From: CAKZQX01 sp034437035
GTDB lineage: Bacteria; Chloroflexota; Chloroflexia; Chloroflexales; Chloroflexaceae
Direction of reading: 5' to 3'
NCBI GenBank assembly: GCA_034437035.1
Contig: DAOTUI010000028.1
Span: 1-24,023, forward strand
DNA: 24,023 nt
Below, in pieces: positions 8,373 through 16,098 of this stretch. A program made the position numbers and the translations under genes. The notes under the pieces were generated by a model. It worked only from the letters and a program-made list of their open reading frames with translations, did not search any database and had not been told where the DNA came from. Every line of letters begins with the position of its first letter. Positions within the stretch are counted from its first letter, which is position 1.

Positions 8373-8523
8373 GCCTCCATCCATGCCATCTATCACCCTG
8401 CAATCGCGTGCCTGCGTGAATCTAGCAAAGCGGTTTTTGGATGAACAGACGTGGGTTTGATGAGGTGACGGGGTGGTGTGATGACGCGATGAGGCGGAGA
8501 AAATGGGGTGGGTTTGGCTAGAG

Positions 8524-8550
8524 AAACCGGCATCTCCCGATGCCGGTTTT
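8524..8550 (+). terminator. Perfect hairpin followed by TTTT
   Basis: AAACCGGCATC (8524-8534), a four-base loop and GATGCCGGTTT form an 11-base stem ending in a short T run. No gene end is nearby on the plus strand, so it may be left from a lost gene or stop read-through from upstream. Confidence 0.55.
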
Positions 8551-8576
8551 GTAGTTGGTGGAGGAATGTAAGTTTT

Positions 8577-8713
8577 TGGGTGAACTATAGATACCCACGC
8601 GCAATCAGACAAGCATTTACCAGAGATACCTTTTGAAACCTATATAGTATAAGTTAAATCAGTATAAACTTCTGTCATAATCTCTAAACCCAGAGTTTCT
8701 ATAAGTTCACCCA
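8577..8713. repeat. AT-rich 137-bp segment with imperfect terminal inverted repeats
   Basis: TGGGTGAACTATAGA (8577-8591) is matched by TCTATAAGTTCACCCA (8698-8713) with one bulged base. The enclosed DNA and the stretch to 8987 are far richer in A and T than the neighbouring genes, and several TATA-like words occur. No gene is visible in 8373-8987. Confidence 0.45.
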
Positions 8714-8987
8714 CACTAGTATTATAATGATGTATACTAACATAGAAAAAAGAGCACAATTCACCCTATAAACATATTTAAAAATGTCTTATATTAACCT
8801 TTATTAGTATATAAAAACGGTATTCGAGGCTTATTCTTGATAGATTTTACAACGTAATTTTTGATATCCAGGTGAATACGCAAAGCCACAACCTCGGCGA
8901 CCCCCATATCGGTTCAGATACTTCTTTATACTGTAATGGCGTAGAGATTAATTTGACTCGCATTTTAGCGTATCTAAGAGGTAGCTT

Positions 8988-10350
8988 ATGAAACGCTCGA
9001 TACTCTTCTTCGGCCTACTCTCAGGTCTTTTGTATTGGATAGGTGTGCTGCCCACATATGCGACCCCGCGGCTAGCCACGGCACCTACAATCTTTGATGT
9101 TACTCCAAATATTGTCTACAACAATATCGACAGCGAGATCTCTATCACTGGGGTTGGCTTTGTCGACACACCAGTTGTTACATTGAATGTATCGAATCTG
9201 CAACCGATTGTACTGGGCAATGTTCAACTCCTCTCAAACGTAGATCTCAAGGCAACGGTGCCGGCCGGGACGGACGAGGGTATCTACAACGTGATTGTAT
9301 ATAACCCGGATGGAGGCCAGAGCAATACTCTATTGCAGGGAGTCACCATCGTCCGGCCCGGTGATGCGCAAATGAGTGGTTAGGCTAAAACCATCCCAAT
9401 CAGTGACACGCGCGCAGGTTTCAGCTCGGTCGCAACAGCGAACCACCTCTACGTTATTGGTGGGCACAGTAAAGGTTCCTCAATGGCGATGGGCAGTGTG
9501 ATGCGCGCTATGATCGGTAGCGATGGTGGGCTCAGCTCCTGGCAAACGATGGAACCGCTCACAATTGCGCGCTGCTGCTTTACGGCAGTAGCCGCTAACG
9601 GGTATATCTATGTTATAGGCGGCGCAATGGGCCCTGGATTTCCTAGCGAGGCAAGCATTGAGCGCAGTAAAATCAACCCGGATGGATCGCTGAGTGCCTG
9701 GGAGGTCATTGGCTACCTGCCCGAGGTGCGCTACAACGCTGCGGCGGTTGTTGTTAACAACTACCTGTACGTTATGGATGGCTGGGCAAGTTGGTCAAGT
9801 GAGAACCCGCCGGCTGACACAATCCAGGCACCAATTGGCCCCTGATGGCTCATTAGGTTCGTGGAGTACGGTAACGCCGACCGCCGGGAAAAGCCGGGCC
9901 GCTGTAAGCTTTCATTCTTTCATCTTTGCTCTCAATAGTGATGGCACAATCGAGCGTAGTGCTGTTGAATCAGACGGCTCGCTGGCTCCGTGGGTGTATG
10001 TACCTGCCACTACGATTAATCATCGCAGCGGAGCGCTCGCAGTACTCAATAATAACCTCGTTATCCTGGGTGGCATAGGTGGCACATCTCCCGATCACTA
10101 TACCCTTACCAGCGTCGAGCGTGCCAGTATCCACGCTGATGGCTCCCTTGACCCATGGTCTTTTGCGCCCTCTATGCTTTCTGGCCGATCTGGATTCTCT
10201 ACCGTAACTTCGGGCAACTTCATTTATGCCGTCGGCAGCAGTGTTGGCGTCGAAGATGGAGAGTCCATTGAGTTTATGCAAACAAAGGCAGCAATGTCAC
10301 ATTCGCTCTATTTTCCGATAGTGGTGAATACATCCTTATCAGGGAAGTAA
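8988..10350 (+). pseudogene. Secreted IPT/TIG plus kelch-like repeat protein, broken
   Basis: This is a surface or secreted protein gene with two lesions. ATG 8988 follows AAGAGG by six bases and opens a signal peptide (MKRSILFFGLLSGLLYWIGV). An IPT/TIG-like domain (TIFDVTPNIVYNNIDSEISITGVGF...) ends at a TAG stop (9381-9383). The same frame then continues as kelch-like repeats (HLYVIGG, YIYVIGG, YLYVMDG, each near a DGSLSxW motif) to a stop at 9845. There one extra G (ATTGGCCCC in place of ATTGCCCC) shifts the reading; the repeats resume in the next frame from about 9835 to 10350. The end HSLYFPIVV resembles C-terminal tails of Chloroflexota exported proteins (recalled, not searched). Joined, the protein would be about 453 residues, with several propeller blades. 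Base composition is less GC-rich than in neighbouring genes, which suggests transfer. Confidence 0.8.
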
Positions 10351-10391
10351 AAAGGTCAGATTTAATCTTTTGTAGGAAGCGGAACAGCACG

Positions 10392-10688
10392 CTAACAGGT
10401 ATAGATGCAGAAACAGATGCACTGCCGTGCAGACGAAGCCATCAAAGCGACATGCTGCACGACAGTGCCTTTCAAATACAAACTATTCGATTGGCTTGGG
10501 GCAAAGTCAGAGTATTCGGGGCGGTCCTGCAACAACGCAAACACCTGCCCACAGACAAACTGATGATGCCAGTGCGGTTGCTTCGACACATGCAGTTCTC
10601 CATCAATAATTTCGTAGCGAAAGCCGGTATCGGGAAACCGGGCGAGGTCCGCAATCGTCCAGCGCTCGGTCGTCGTTTGCGCCGCCAT
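10392..10688 (-). pseudogene. Truncated Uma2-family endonuclease (DUF820) gene
   Basis: The reading begins at ATG 10688 (MAAQTTTERWTIADLARFPD), with AGGAGG upstream on the minus strand. It contains the Uma2 core FRYEIIDGELHVSKQPHWHHQFVCGQ, a restriction-endonuclease-like fold common in Chloroflexota and cyanobacteria. It reads about 98 residues, whereas the family is usually about 180-200. After GTVVQ the sequence loses resemblance and ends in SSARQCICFCIYTC. The PD-(D/E)XK active-site half is missing, so the product is probably inactive. In-frame codons upstream to 10745 are judged non-coding because the Shine-Dalgarno lies at 10688. Confidence 0.7.
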
Positions 10689-10990
10689 CAACCGCTCCCT
10701 CCTGCGCTCAAGCGGGTCTTGCATATTCTGCGGCCATGATACCACAGGTAGAGATCACCCACGCGCCACGCGCCACACCCCAGCCGTGTAATATTTGGTA
10801 ACATCTCGTTCACGCCCCGGTCGTAATTCTGCCTGGCGGCGGTAAAATGTTATTGCTATACTTTATTCTGAGAGGCGATGAGGCGGGGAGGCGATGAGGC
10901 GATGAGACAAGGCGGAGAGACGATGAGACGTTCGACTAGATGCAACCCGTCCCCTGTCACCTATAACCTGACAAACAAAGGATAACAGTT
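10689..10990 (+). promoter_or_regulatory. Leader region of the lipoprotein gene, with repeats and a -10 box
   Basis: This gap holds GCGCCACGC repeats (about 10760-10778), a TATACT -10 candidate at 10857-10862, and a purine-rich tract of GGCGATGAG units (10873-10930). The GCGATGAGG word recurs at 12158-12172 and in 8460-8500. AAAGGA (10978-10983) is the ribosome-binding site of the next gene. Confidence 0.45.
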
Positions 10991-12130
10991 ATGCAAGTAC
11001 GACTACTTTCACTGGTGCTGCTGCTGATCAGCGCGCTGGCGCTGGCCGCCTGTGGCGCGGAGCAGATCACCGCCGAGGAGATTGTGGAGCGGATGGAGAC
11101 CGCCCGCGACGCAACGCAGGATCTGCATGCGACCGTGGCGTTGAACTTTACGACGAACGAGAAGAGCGGTAACATGCTGGTTGAGGGCTGGATCGAACAG
11201 ACCGGCGAGACCGACGAAGAGGGCAAGCCGGTCTACAACATGCGCGCCGAGGTGCTGGAGGCTTCCGAAGCTCAGATCGAAGGCTCGCTCCTGGTCAGCA
11301 ACGGCGAAACCTTCTGGGCCTACAACCCGGAGGAGAATACCGTCCTGACGGGCAACAAGGCCGATATGCCGGAGCGCCCGGAGACCGACCCGGCCGGCGC
11401 AACCGAGGCCTTCCAGGATATGCTGGAGCGCGGCCTCGATGCTTTTGAAATCGAGGTTGTAGCCGAAGAGGAGATCGCCGGTCAATCAACCTGGAAGCTG
11501 GAGTTGACGCCGACCACGGATACCGAGGAGCAACTGCAACTCGATGGCCTGATCGATATCACCATGTGGGTCTCGCAGGATGAAGAGTTTGCCCTGCCGC
11601 TCAAACTGGCGGTGGATGGCAGCGATATGGGCCAGGGGACGCTGGAGGTCCGTTCGTTTGAGCTGAACAGTGACCTGGATGCTGACCTGTTTACCTTCGA
11701 TATTCCCGCAGGGGCCGAGGTGGTTGATGCCGCCGAACTGGCCGCGCAGATGCGCCCGCGCACGATGACGCTGGACGAGGCCGCCGCCGAGGTTGACTTC
11801 CCGCTACTGACCCCGACGGTGCTGCCCGGCGATGCGACGCTGGTTGAGGTGCAGGTGCTGGGCGGCGAAACGGTCATCCAGAACTATGTAGGTAGCGGCG
11901 TCACCTTTAGCGTGGTGCAGAGCAGCGATGATGTCGGTGCGGAGCGCGAGCCGCCCATCGGTAGCGAAGTTGAGCAGGTGACGGTGCGCGGTCAGGAAGC
12001 CACGCTGGTCACGGGCAACGGTGCGCAGCAGGGCAGCCTCCTGCGCTGGGAAGAAGACGGCGTACGCCTGGTTGTGGCCGGGACGCTGAGCGCCGAGGAC
12101 GCGCTGAGTGTGGCGGAGTCGCTGGAGTAG
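10991..12130 (+). CDS. LolA-like lipoprotein
   Basis: This is a 379-residue lipoprotein. ATG 10991 follows AAAGGA by seven bases. The N terminus MQVRLLSLVLLLISALALAA leads to a lipobox L18-A19-A20-C21, so the mature protein should be acylated at C21 and anchored to the membrane. Residues of about 30-250 look like a LolA/DUF2092 fold (VERMETARDATQDLHATVALNF..., YNMRAEVLEASEAQIEGSLLVSNGETFWAYNPEENTV in segments, and a later DADLFTFDIPAGAEVV). The C-terminal part (about 255-379) resembles the DUF4367 type. Proteins of this kind carry or sense lipids or act as anti-sigma partners; the role here is not settled. An ABC ATPase of the lipoprotein-export type follows 113 bases later, which fits an envelope export function. 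Confidence 0.87.
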   Translation: MQVRLLSLVLLLISALALAACGAEQITAEEIVERMETARDATQDLHATVALNFTTNEKSGNMLVEGWIEQTGETDEEGKPVYNMRAEVLEASEAQIEGSLLVSNGETFWAYNPEENTVLTGNKADMPERPETDPAGATEAFQDMLERGLDAFEIEVVAEEEIAGQSTWKLELTPTTDTEEQLQLDGLIDITMWVSQDEEFALPLKLAVDGSDMGQGTLEVRSFELNSDLDADLFTFDIPAGAEVVDAAELAAQMRPRTMTLDEAAAEVDFPLLTPTVLPGDATLVEVQVLGGETVIQNYVGSGVTFSVVQSSDDVGAEREPPIGSEVEQVTVRGQEATLVTGNGAQQGSLLRWEEDGVRLVVAGTLSAEDALSVAESLE

Positions 12131-12158
12131 TTGCCGGATGCAGCGATGCGGCGTGAGG

Positions 12159-12209
12159 CGATGAGGCGATGCGATTGTCGGTTATGGCATTCGCATCCGC
12201 GCCTCATCG
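12159..12209 (+). repeat. Hairpin between lipoprotein and ABC ATPase genes
   Basis: CGATGAGGC plus GATGCG (12159-12173) pairs with CGCATC (12192-12197) plus GCCTCATCG (12201-12209), with a three-base CGC bulge. It has no T run after it. It could act as an attenuator or an RNA-processing site between two co-transcribed genes. Confidence 0.5.
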
Positions 12210-12243
12210 TCTCTTCGCGTCATGGAACAGAGAAAAGCGAACT

Positions 12244-12969
12244 GTGACAACGAATCAAACAGCATTTATTCGCGCCCGGGGGCTGGCCCGGCGCTACCCG
12301 ATGGGCAAGTCGTTTGTGGATGCGCTGCGCGGAGTCGATCTGGAGATCTGGCGCGGCGAGTTTGTGTCGCTGGTCGGTCCCAGCGGCAGCGGCAAGTCTA
12401 CGCTGCTGCACCTGGTGGGCGGGTTGGTGCGGCCCACCGGCGGCGAGGTCTGGGTGGGCGATCTGGAACTGGCAAGCAGCAGCGACCGCCAACTGGTGGC
12501 CTATCGCCGGGATATGCTCGGCTTTGTGTTTCAAAACTTCAACCTGATGCCGATCCTCAGCGCCGTCGAGAATGTCGAGATCCCGATGATGCTGGCAAAA
12601 ATGTCCCGGCGGGAGCGCCGCGAACAGGCGCTGGAACTGCTGGCGCAACTGGGTCTGCGCGAACGCGCCGATCATCGTCCGTCGGAGTTGAGCGGCGGAG
12701 AGCAGCAGCGCGTGGCGATTGCCCGCTCCCTGGCGAATACTCCGCAATTGATCCTGGCCGACGAGCCGACCGGCAATCTCGACAGCAATACCGGGCGCGA
12801 GATTATGCGCCTGCTCCAGCGGCTGATCCGCGAGGAGGGATTAACGCTGCTGCTGGTGACGCACGACATGAATGTGGCGCGCTATGCCGACCGGATTGTC
12901 TACCTGGCGGATGGGCAGGTGCAGCGGATCGAGACGGTGACGCATGCGGATGGCGTGGCGGTGCCATGA
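12244..12969 (+). CDS. ABC transporter ATP-binding protein, LolD/MacB type
   Basis: This 241-residue ATPase has Walker A GPSGSGKST (45-53), signature LSGGEQQRVAIARS (149-162), Walker B LILADEPTGNLD (169-180), and an H-loop in VTHDMNVARYADRIVYLADG. The sequence belongs to the LolD/MacB/FtsE group, which drives lipoprotein release, peptide export or septal remodelling with FtsX-like permeases. No permease gene follows; a HAD hydrolase does. GTG 12244 is preferred over an in-frame ATG at 12169, because the upstream stretch contains the GCGATGAGG repeat hairpin and no family sequence. The gene probably shares a transcript with the lipoprotein, and its TGA overlaps the next ATG in an ATGA tetranucleotide. 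Confidence 0.93.
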   Translation: MTTNQTAFIRARGLARRYPMGKSFVDALRGVDLEIWRGEFVSLVGPSGSGKSTLLHLVGGLVRPTGGEVWVGDLELASSSDRQLVAYRRDMLGFVFQNFNLMPILSAVENVEIPMMLAKMSRRERREQALELLAQLGLRERADHRPSELSGGEQQRVAIARSLANTPQLILADEPTGNLDSNTGREIMRLLQRLIREEGLTLLLVTHDMNVARYADRIVYLADGQVQRIETVTHADGVAVP

Positions 12970-13640
12970 TTACAGCGCTGATCTTTGACTTCGACGGCCT
13001 GATCATCGACACCGAAACGCCCGCCTTCGCGAGCCGGCAGATGATCTATGCCGGGTATGGCCTGGAACTGGCGCTGGAGCGCCGGCAGCATGCGCTGGGC
13101 AGTAACCGCAGCTTTGACGCGGTGGCGCATCTGGTGACGCTGCTCGAACAGGGGCCGACCCCGGAACGGGCACACACGCTCGACCACGCCGAGGTGCGGG
13201 CGCGCCGCCAGCAGCTCAAGCAGCGCCTGAGCGCCGACCAACCGTTGCTACCCGGCGTGCTAACCAAACTGGACGAGGCACGCGCCATGGGACTACCCTG
13301 CGCGGTCGCCTCCAGCAGCGGGCGCGACTGGGTAGCAGGCTGGCTGCGACGGCACGCCATCTACGAGCGGTTTGTCTGCGTGCGCACAGGTGATGATGTG
13401 GCGGCGACCAGGCCCGCGCCCGATCTGTTCCTCAGCGCCGCCGCCGGCCTGGAACGCCCGCCGGAGCAGTGCCTGGTCTTTGAGGGCTTGCCCAACGGCA
13501 TCCTGGCCGCCCGCGCCGCCGGGATGCGCGTTGTGGCGGTGCCCGGCGCGATCTCGCGGCACTTTGATCTGCCGCCCGCCGATCTTGTGCTGCCCGCGCT
13601 GGATGCGCTGCCGCTGGATGCGTTGCTGCAGAAATTATAG
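12966..13640 (+). CDS. HAD-superfamily hydrolase, beta-phosphoglucomutase-like
   Basis: This is a 224-residue Rossmann-fold phosphatase or phosphomutase. Motif I is DFDGLIIDTE (D8 nucleophile, D10 acid/base), followed by the usual helical cap. Motif II is VASSSGRDW (S116-118). Motif III reads TRPAPDLF with R149 where the family has Lys (KPAPD). Motif IV reads FEGLPNGI with E173 but G174 where a second Mg-binding Asp is usual (FEDSPNGI). The substrate cannot be read from sequence. The changed motifs could lower activity or mark a divergent subgroup. ATG 12966 overlaps the ABC ATPase stop by four bases, so translation is probably coupled. A GGACGCGC hairpin lies 84 bases downstream. Confidence 0.9.
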   Translation: MITALIFDFDGLIIDTETPAFASRQMIYAGYGLELALERRQHALGSNRSFDAVAHLVTLLEQGPTPERAHTLDHAEVRARRQQLKQRLSADQPLLPGVLTKLDEARAMGLPCAVASSSGRDWVAGWLRRHAIYERFVCVRTGDDVAATRPAPDLFLSAAAGLERPPEQCLVFEGLPNGILAARAAGMRVVAVPGAISRHFDLPPADLVLPALDALPLDALLQKL

Positions 13641-13723
13641 CCTGCCGGACGCGCTGCTCCACTTCTCCACACCGGTAGTCAACTCCCCCGCACCTGTTCT
13701 CAGGGGTAAGCTCTGTGTGGTAG

Positions 13724-13743
13724 GGACGCGCAGAAGCGCGTCC
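13724..13743 (+). repeat. Perfect 8-bp hairpin after the HAD gene
   Basis: GGACGCGC and GCGCGTCC flank an AGAA loop. There is no T run, so it is a weak terminator candidate. Confidence 0.45.
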
Positions 13744-14009
13744 GCAGCCCGTCCCAATGGCGATAACCAGGAATCCCGGTTCCGGGTTACATTCCAGACT
13801 GCTTCAGCCGGGACTCCCATGCCCAACTAATGTCGGCTCGCTATCATTCACATTCCCCCTGGAAATCTGTAAAACCCCTCAGATCCTGTTGCCAGATGAG
13901 CGTGTTAGTAGTAGGATGTATGTATATCCCAGAACATCTATGTATACTCACTGAACAAAACCTGGAAAATACCTTTGCAAAACTGGTTCATTGCCGGGAG
14001 TCGCTTTCG

Positions 14010-14037
14010 TTGACAGAAATACCTGTCACCCTATCAG
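14010..14037 (+). promoter_or_regulatory. Candidate catalase promoter with overlapping operator
   Basis: A consensus TTGACA (14010-14015) lies 16 bases before TATCAG (14032-14037). TGACAG (14011-14016) and CTGTCA (14023-14028) form a perfect inverted repeat with a six-base centre, covering the -35 box and part of the spacer. That is where a repressor would bind. It lies about 118 bases before the start codon. Confidence 0.4.
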
Positions 14038-14102
14038 GGTCGCTGCCCCAATGTACCAGCCCGTACCGAACAGGCGTTTATCGCTTTTGAACACTCTATT
14101 CG

Positions 14103-14108
14103 TACAAT
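14103..14108 (+). promoter_or_regulatory. Second candidate -10 box of the catalase gene, TACAAT
   Basis: GTACAATGG lies 48 bases before the true start. Its -35 box is unclear. The same GTACAATGG word appears before the kinase at 3055. Confidence 0.3.
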
Positions 14109-14155
14109 GGCGGGAGCAGGCGGAACTGCTTCTCCGCCCATGGCAAGGAGAAATT

Positions 14156-15718
14156 ATGGCTGATCGGGAACAACTGACCACAGCACATGGCGCACCAGTC
14201 GGCGACAACCAGAATTCGCTCACCGCCGGACCGCGCGGTCCGCTCCTGATGCAGGATTACCAACTGCTGGAGAAGATGGCGACCTTTAATCGGGAACGCG
14301 TACCGGAGCGGGTGGTGCATGCAAAGGGTTCTGGGGCATATGGCACCCTCACCATCACTAATGATATTACCGGCTACAGCAGTGCCCGGCTTTTCTCAGC
14401 GGTGGGCAAGCAGACCGATCTGCTAATTCGGTTCTCGACAGTCGCCGGGGAGCGCGGCGCAGCCGATGCTGAGCGTGACGTGCGCGGCTTTGCCATCAAA
14501 TTCTACTCTGAAGACGGCAACTGGGATATGGTCGGTAACAACACACCGGTCTTCTTTGTGCGTGATCCCTACAAGTTTGGCGACTTTATCCACACGCAGA
14601 AGCGCGACCCGCAAACAAACCTGCGCTCGCCGACGGCAATGTGGGATTTCTGGTCGCTCTCACCCGAAAGCCTGCATCAGGTGACCATTCTCTTTAGCGA
14701 CCGGGGGCTGCCGCAGAGCTACCGCTTTGTGAACGGCTACAGCAGCCATACCTATAGCTTTATCAATGCCCAGGGTGAGCGCTTCTGGGTCAAGCTGCAC
14801 TTCAAGACGATGCAGGGCATCAAAACCTGGACCAATGCCGAGGGCAACCAGGTGATCGGGCAAAACCGCGAGAGTTCCCAGCAGGATCTGTTCGAGTCCA
14901 TCGAGAATGGCGACTATCCCCGCTGGCGCTTCTGTGTCCAGATCATGCCCGAGGCCGAGGCCGAAACCTATCACATTAACCCCTTCGACCTGACCAAGGT
15001 CTGGCCCCACAGTGATTATCCGCTCATCGAAGTCGGGATTGTCGAACTCAACCGCAACCCGGAGAACTACTTCGCCGAGATTGAGCAGGCCGCGTTTGAG
15101 CCGTCCAATATTGTACCGGGCATTGGCTTCTCCCCGGACAAGATGCTGCAGGCGCGCCTGATGTCCTATGCCGATGCGCACCGCTACCGCATTGGGGTCA
15201 ACTACGCCGGCCTGCCGGTCAACAAGCCGCAGTGCCCGGTTCATACCTACCACCGCGACGGCAACATGCGCTTTGACGGCAACTATGGCGGCGCAGTCAA
15301 CTATGAGCCCAACAGCTTCGGCGGGCCGGTGGAGTCGCAGCAGTATCAGGAGCCGCCGCTGAAGATCTCCGGGGATGCTGACCGCTACGATCACCGCGCG
15401 GGCAACGAAGACTACAGCCAGCCCGGCAACCTCTTCCGCCTGATGAACGCGGAGCAGCAGGCACAGCTTTTCAGCAATATTGCCGAGGCAATGGGAGGCG
15501 TCCCCGATCGCATTATGCAGCGCCAACTGGTTCACTTCTACAAGGCCGACCCGGCATATGCGGCAGGAGTGGCGCAGAAGTTGGGGCTCTCGCTTGATCT
15601 GGCGGCAGCCTGGGCCGACCTGTCGCCGGCCGACCTGGTCCAGAAGACCAGCGCGGAGGGGTATCCGGCGGCAAAGGGGGAGCAGTCCTTCCGGATCGAT
15701 GCCGCCGCGGCTGACTAA
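14156..15718 (+). CDS. katA: Monofunctional haem catalase
   Basis: This 520-residue catalase disproportionates hydrogen peroxide. ATG 14156 is chosen because AAGGAG ends five bases before it and the family N terminus begins there (NQNSLTAGPRGPLLMQD). The catalytic H55 lies in RVVHAKGSGAYG and N128 in DMVGNNTPVFFVRD. The haem-ligand Y338 lies in RLMSYADAHRYRIG, with R334 four residues before it. FSTVAGERGAADAERDVRGFA is also typical. The length fits the small-subunit (clade 3) catalases, without the extra C-terminal domain of large catalases. The symbol katA is given by type, not by proven orthology. The gene is alone on its strand, with a TTGACA promoter and palindrome upstream and a strong hairpin downstream. 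Confidence 0.97.
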   Translation: MADREQLTTAHGAPVGDNQNSLTAGPRGPLLMQDYQLLEKMATFNRERVPERVVHAKGSGAYGTLTITNDITGYSSARLFSAVGKQTDLLIRFSTVAGERGAADAERDVRGFAIKFYSEDGNWDMVGNNTPVFFVRDPYKFGDFIHTQKRDPQTNLRSPTAMWDFWSLSPESLHQVTILFSDRGLPQSYRFVNGYSSHTYSFINAQGERFWVKLHFKTMQGIKTWTNAEGNQVIGQNRESSQQDLFESIENGDYPRWRFCVQIMPEAEAETYHINPFDLTKVWPHSDYPLIEVGIVELNRNPENYFAEIEQAAFEPSNIVPGIGFSPDKMLQARLMSYADAHRYRIGVNYAGLPVNKPQCPVHTYHRDGNMRFDGNYGGAVNYEPNSFGGPVESQQYQEPPLKISGDADRYDHRAGNEDYSQPGNLFRLMNAEQQAQLFSNIAEAMGGVPDRIMQRQLVHFYKADPAYAAGVAQKLGLSLDLAAAWADLSPADLVQKTSAEGYPAAKGEQSFRIDAAAAD

Positions 15719-15836
15719 ACCGGTCAGGGGATAGGAGACAGGGAATAGGGGACAGGGTGAGTGGGGAAACAGATGACACACTTACCCCTGTTCAACCCGG
15801 GAAAACTGTGGTGAAACTTGTCCTATCGTCCGTGTA

Positions 15837-15888
15837 AACGCAATGCTCCCGGCAGTCCGGCAACTCGGATTGCCGGGAGCATTGCGTT
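15837..15888. repeat. 23-bp-stem hairpin after the catalase gene
   Basis: AACGCAATGCTCCCGGCA (15837-15854) pairs perfectly with TGCCGGGAGCATTGCGTT (15871-15888). An inner GTCCG/CGGAT extends the stem with one G-T pair. There is no T run on either side. It may be a terminator that relies on another signal, or a transcript-stabilising element. Confidence 0.75.
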
Positions 15889-16050
15889 CCGAATAGTTCA
15901 GACAAAGAACACAGAACAGACCGGCTACCCACCGACACTGCCCCCACCGCGCATTGTTCCCAATTCCTGGTTCTCAGTTTTCCGTTCTCCGTCCTCCATC
16001 CTCCGTCCTTCGTCCTTCGCCCGCCGTCCTCTCAAGCGGAAGCTATCTGC

Positions 16051-16056
16051 TATAAT
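16051..16056 (+). promoter_or_regulatory. Candidate -10 box TATAAT of dinG
   Basis: A consensus TATAAT lies 48 bases before the chosen dinG start. Transcription would begin near 16062. The -35 box is not clear; a pyrimidine tandem repeat lies there. Confidence 0.5.
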
Positions 16057-16098
16057 GCTCCCAGCACAATTATGGAACATCAGGTGAGGCACACTGTT

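Larger units (their letters stand above)
13641..14155 (+). promoter_or_regulatory. Catalase upstream region with hairpins and an operator-like palindrome
   Basis: The 515-base gap has no supported gene. GGACGCGC/GCGCGTCC (13724-13743) forms a perfect eight-base hairpin that could end the upstream transcript. CCCGGTTCCGGG near 13780 is a small palindrome. The in-frame codons upstream of the catalase start (13991-14155) look like leader, not protein. Confidence 0.5.
15719..16098 (+). other. Intergenic region between catalase and dinG
   Basis: No gene is supported. The region holds a GGGATAGGAGACAGGG-type purine tandem (about 15727-15765), a long hairpin (15837-15888), a pyrimidine tandem of TCCGTCCT-like units (15979-16033), and the dinG -10 box. 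Confidence 0.6.

Noticed and set aside
10452..10739. 95-codon plus-strand frame
   Set aside because: It is antisense to the Uma2 fragment, whose sequence and Shine-Dalgarno are recognisable on the minus strand.
12222..12965. Open frame on the plus strand running through the ABC ATPase into the HAD gene
   Set aside because: The ATPase motifs are in another frame; only the part from ATG 12966 resembles a protein family.
14660..15781. 373-codon minus-strand frame
   Set aside because: It is the antisense shadow of the catalase, which has all catalytic residues.
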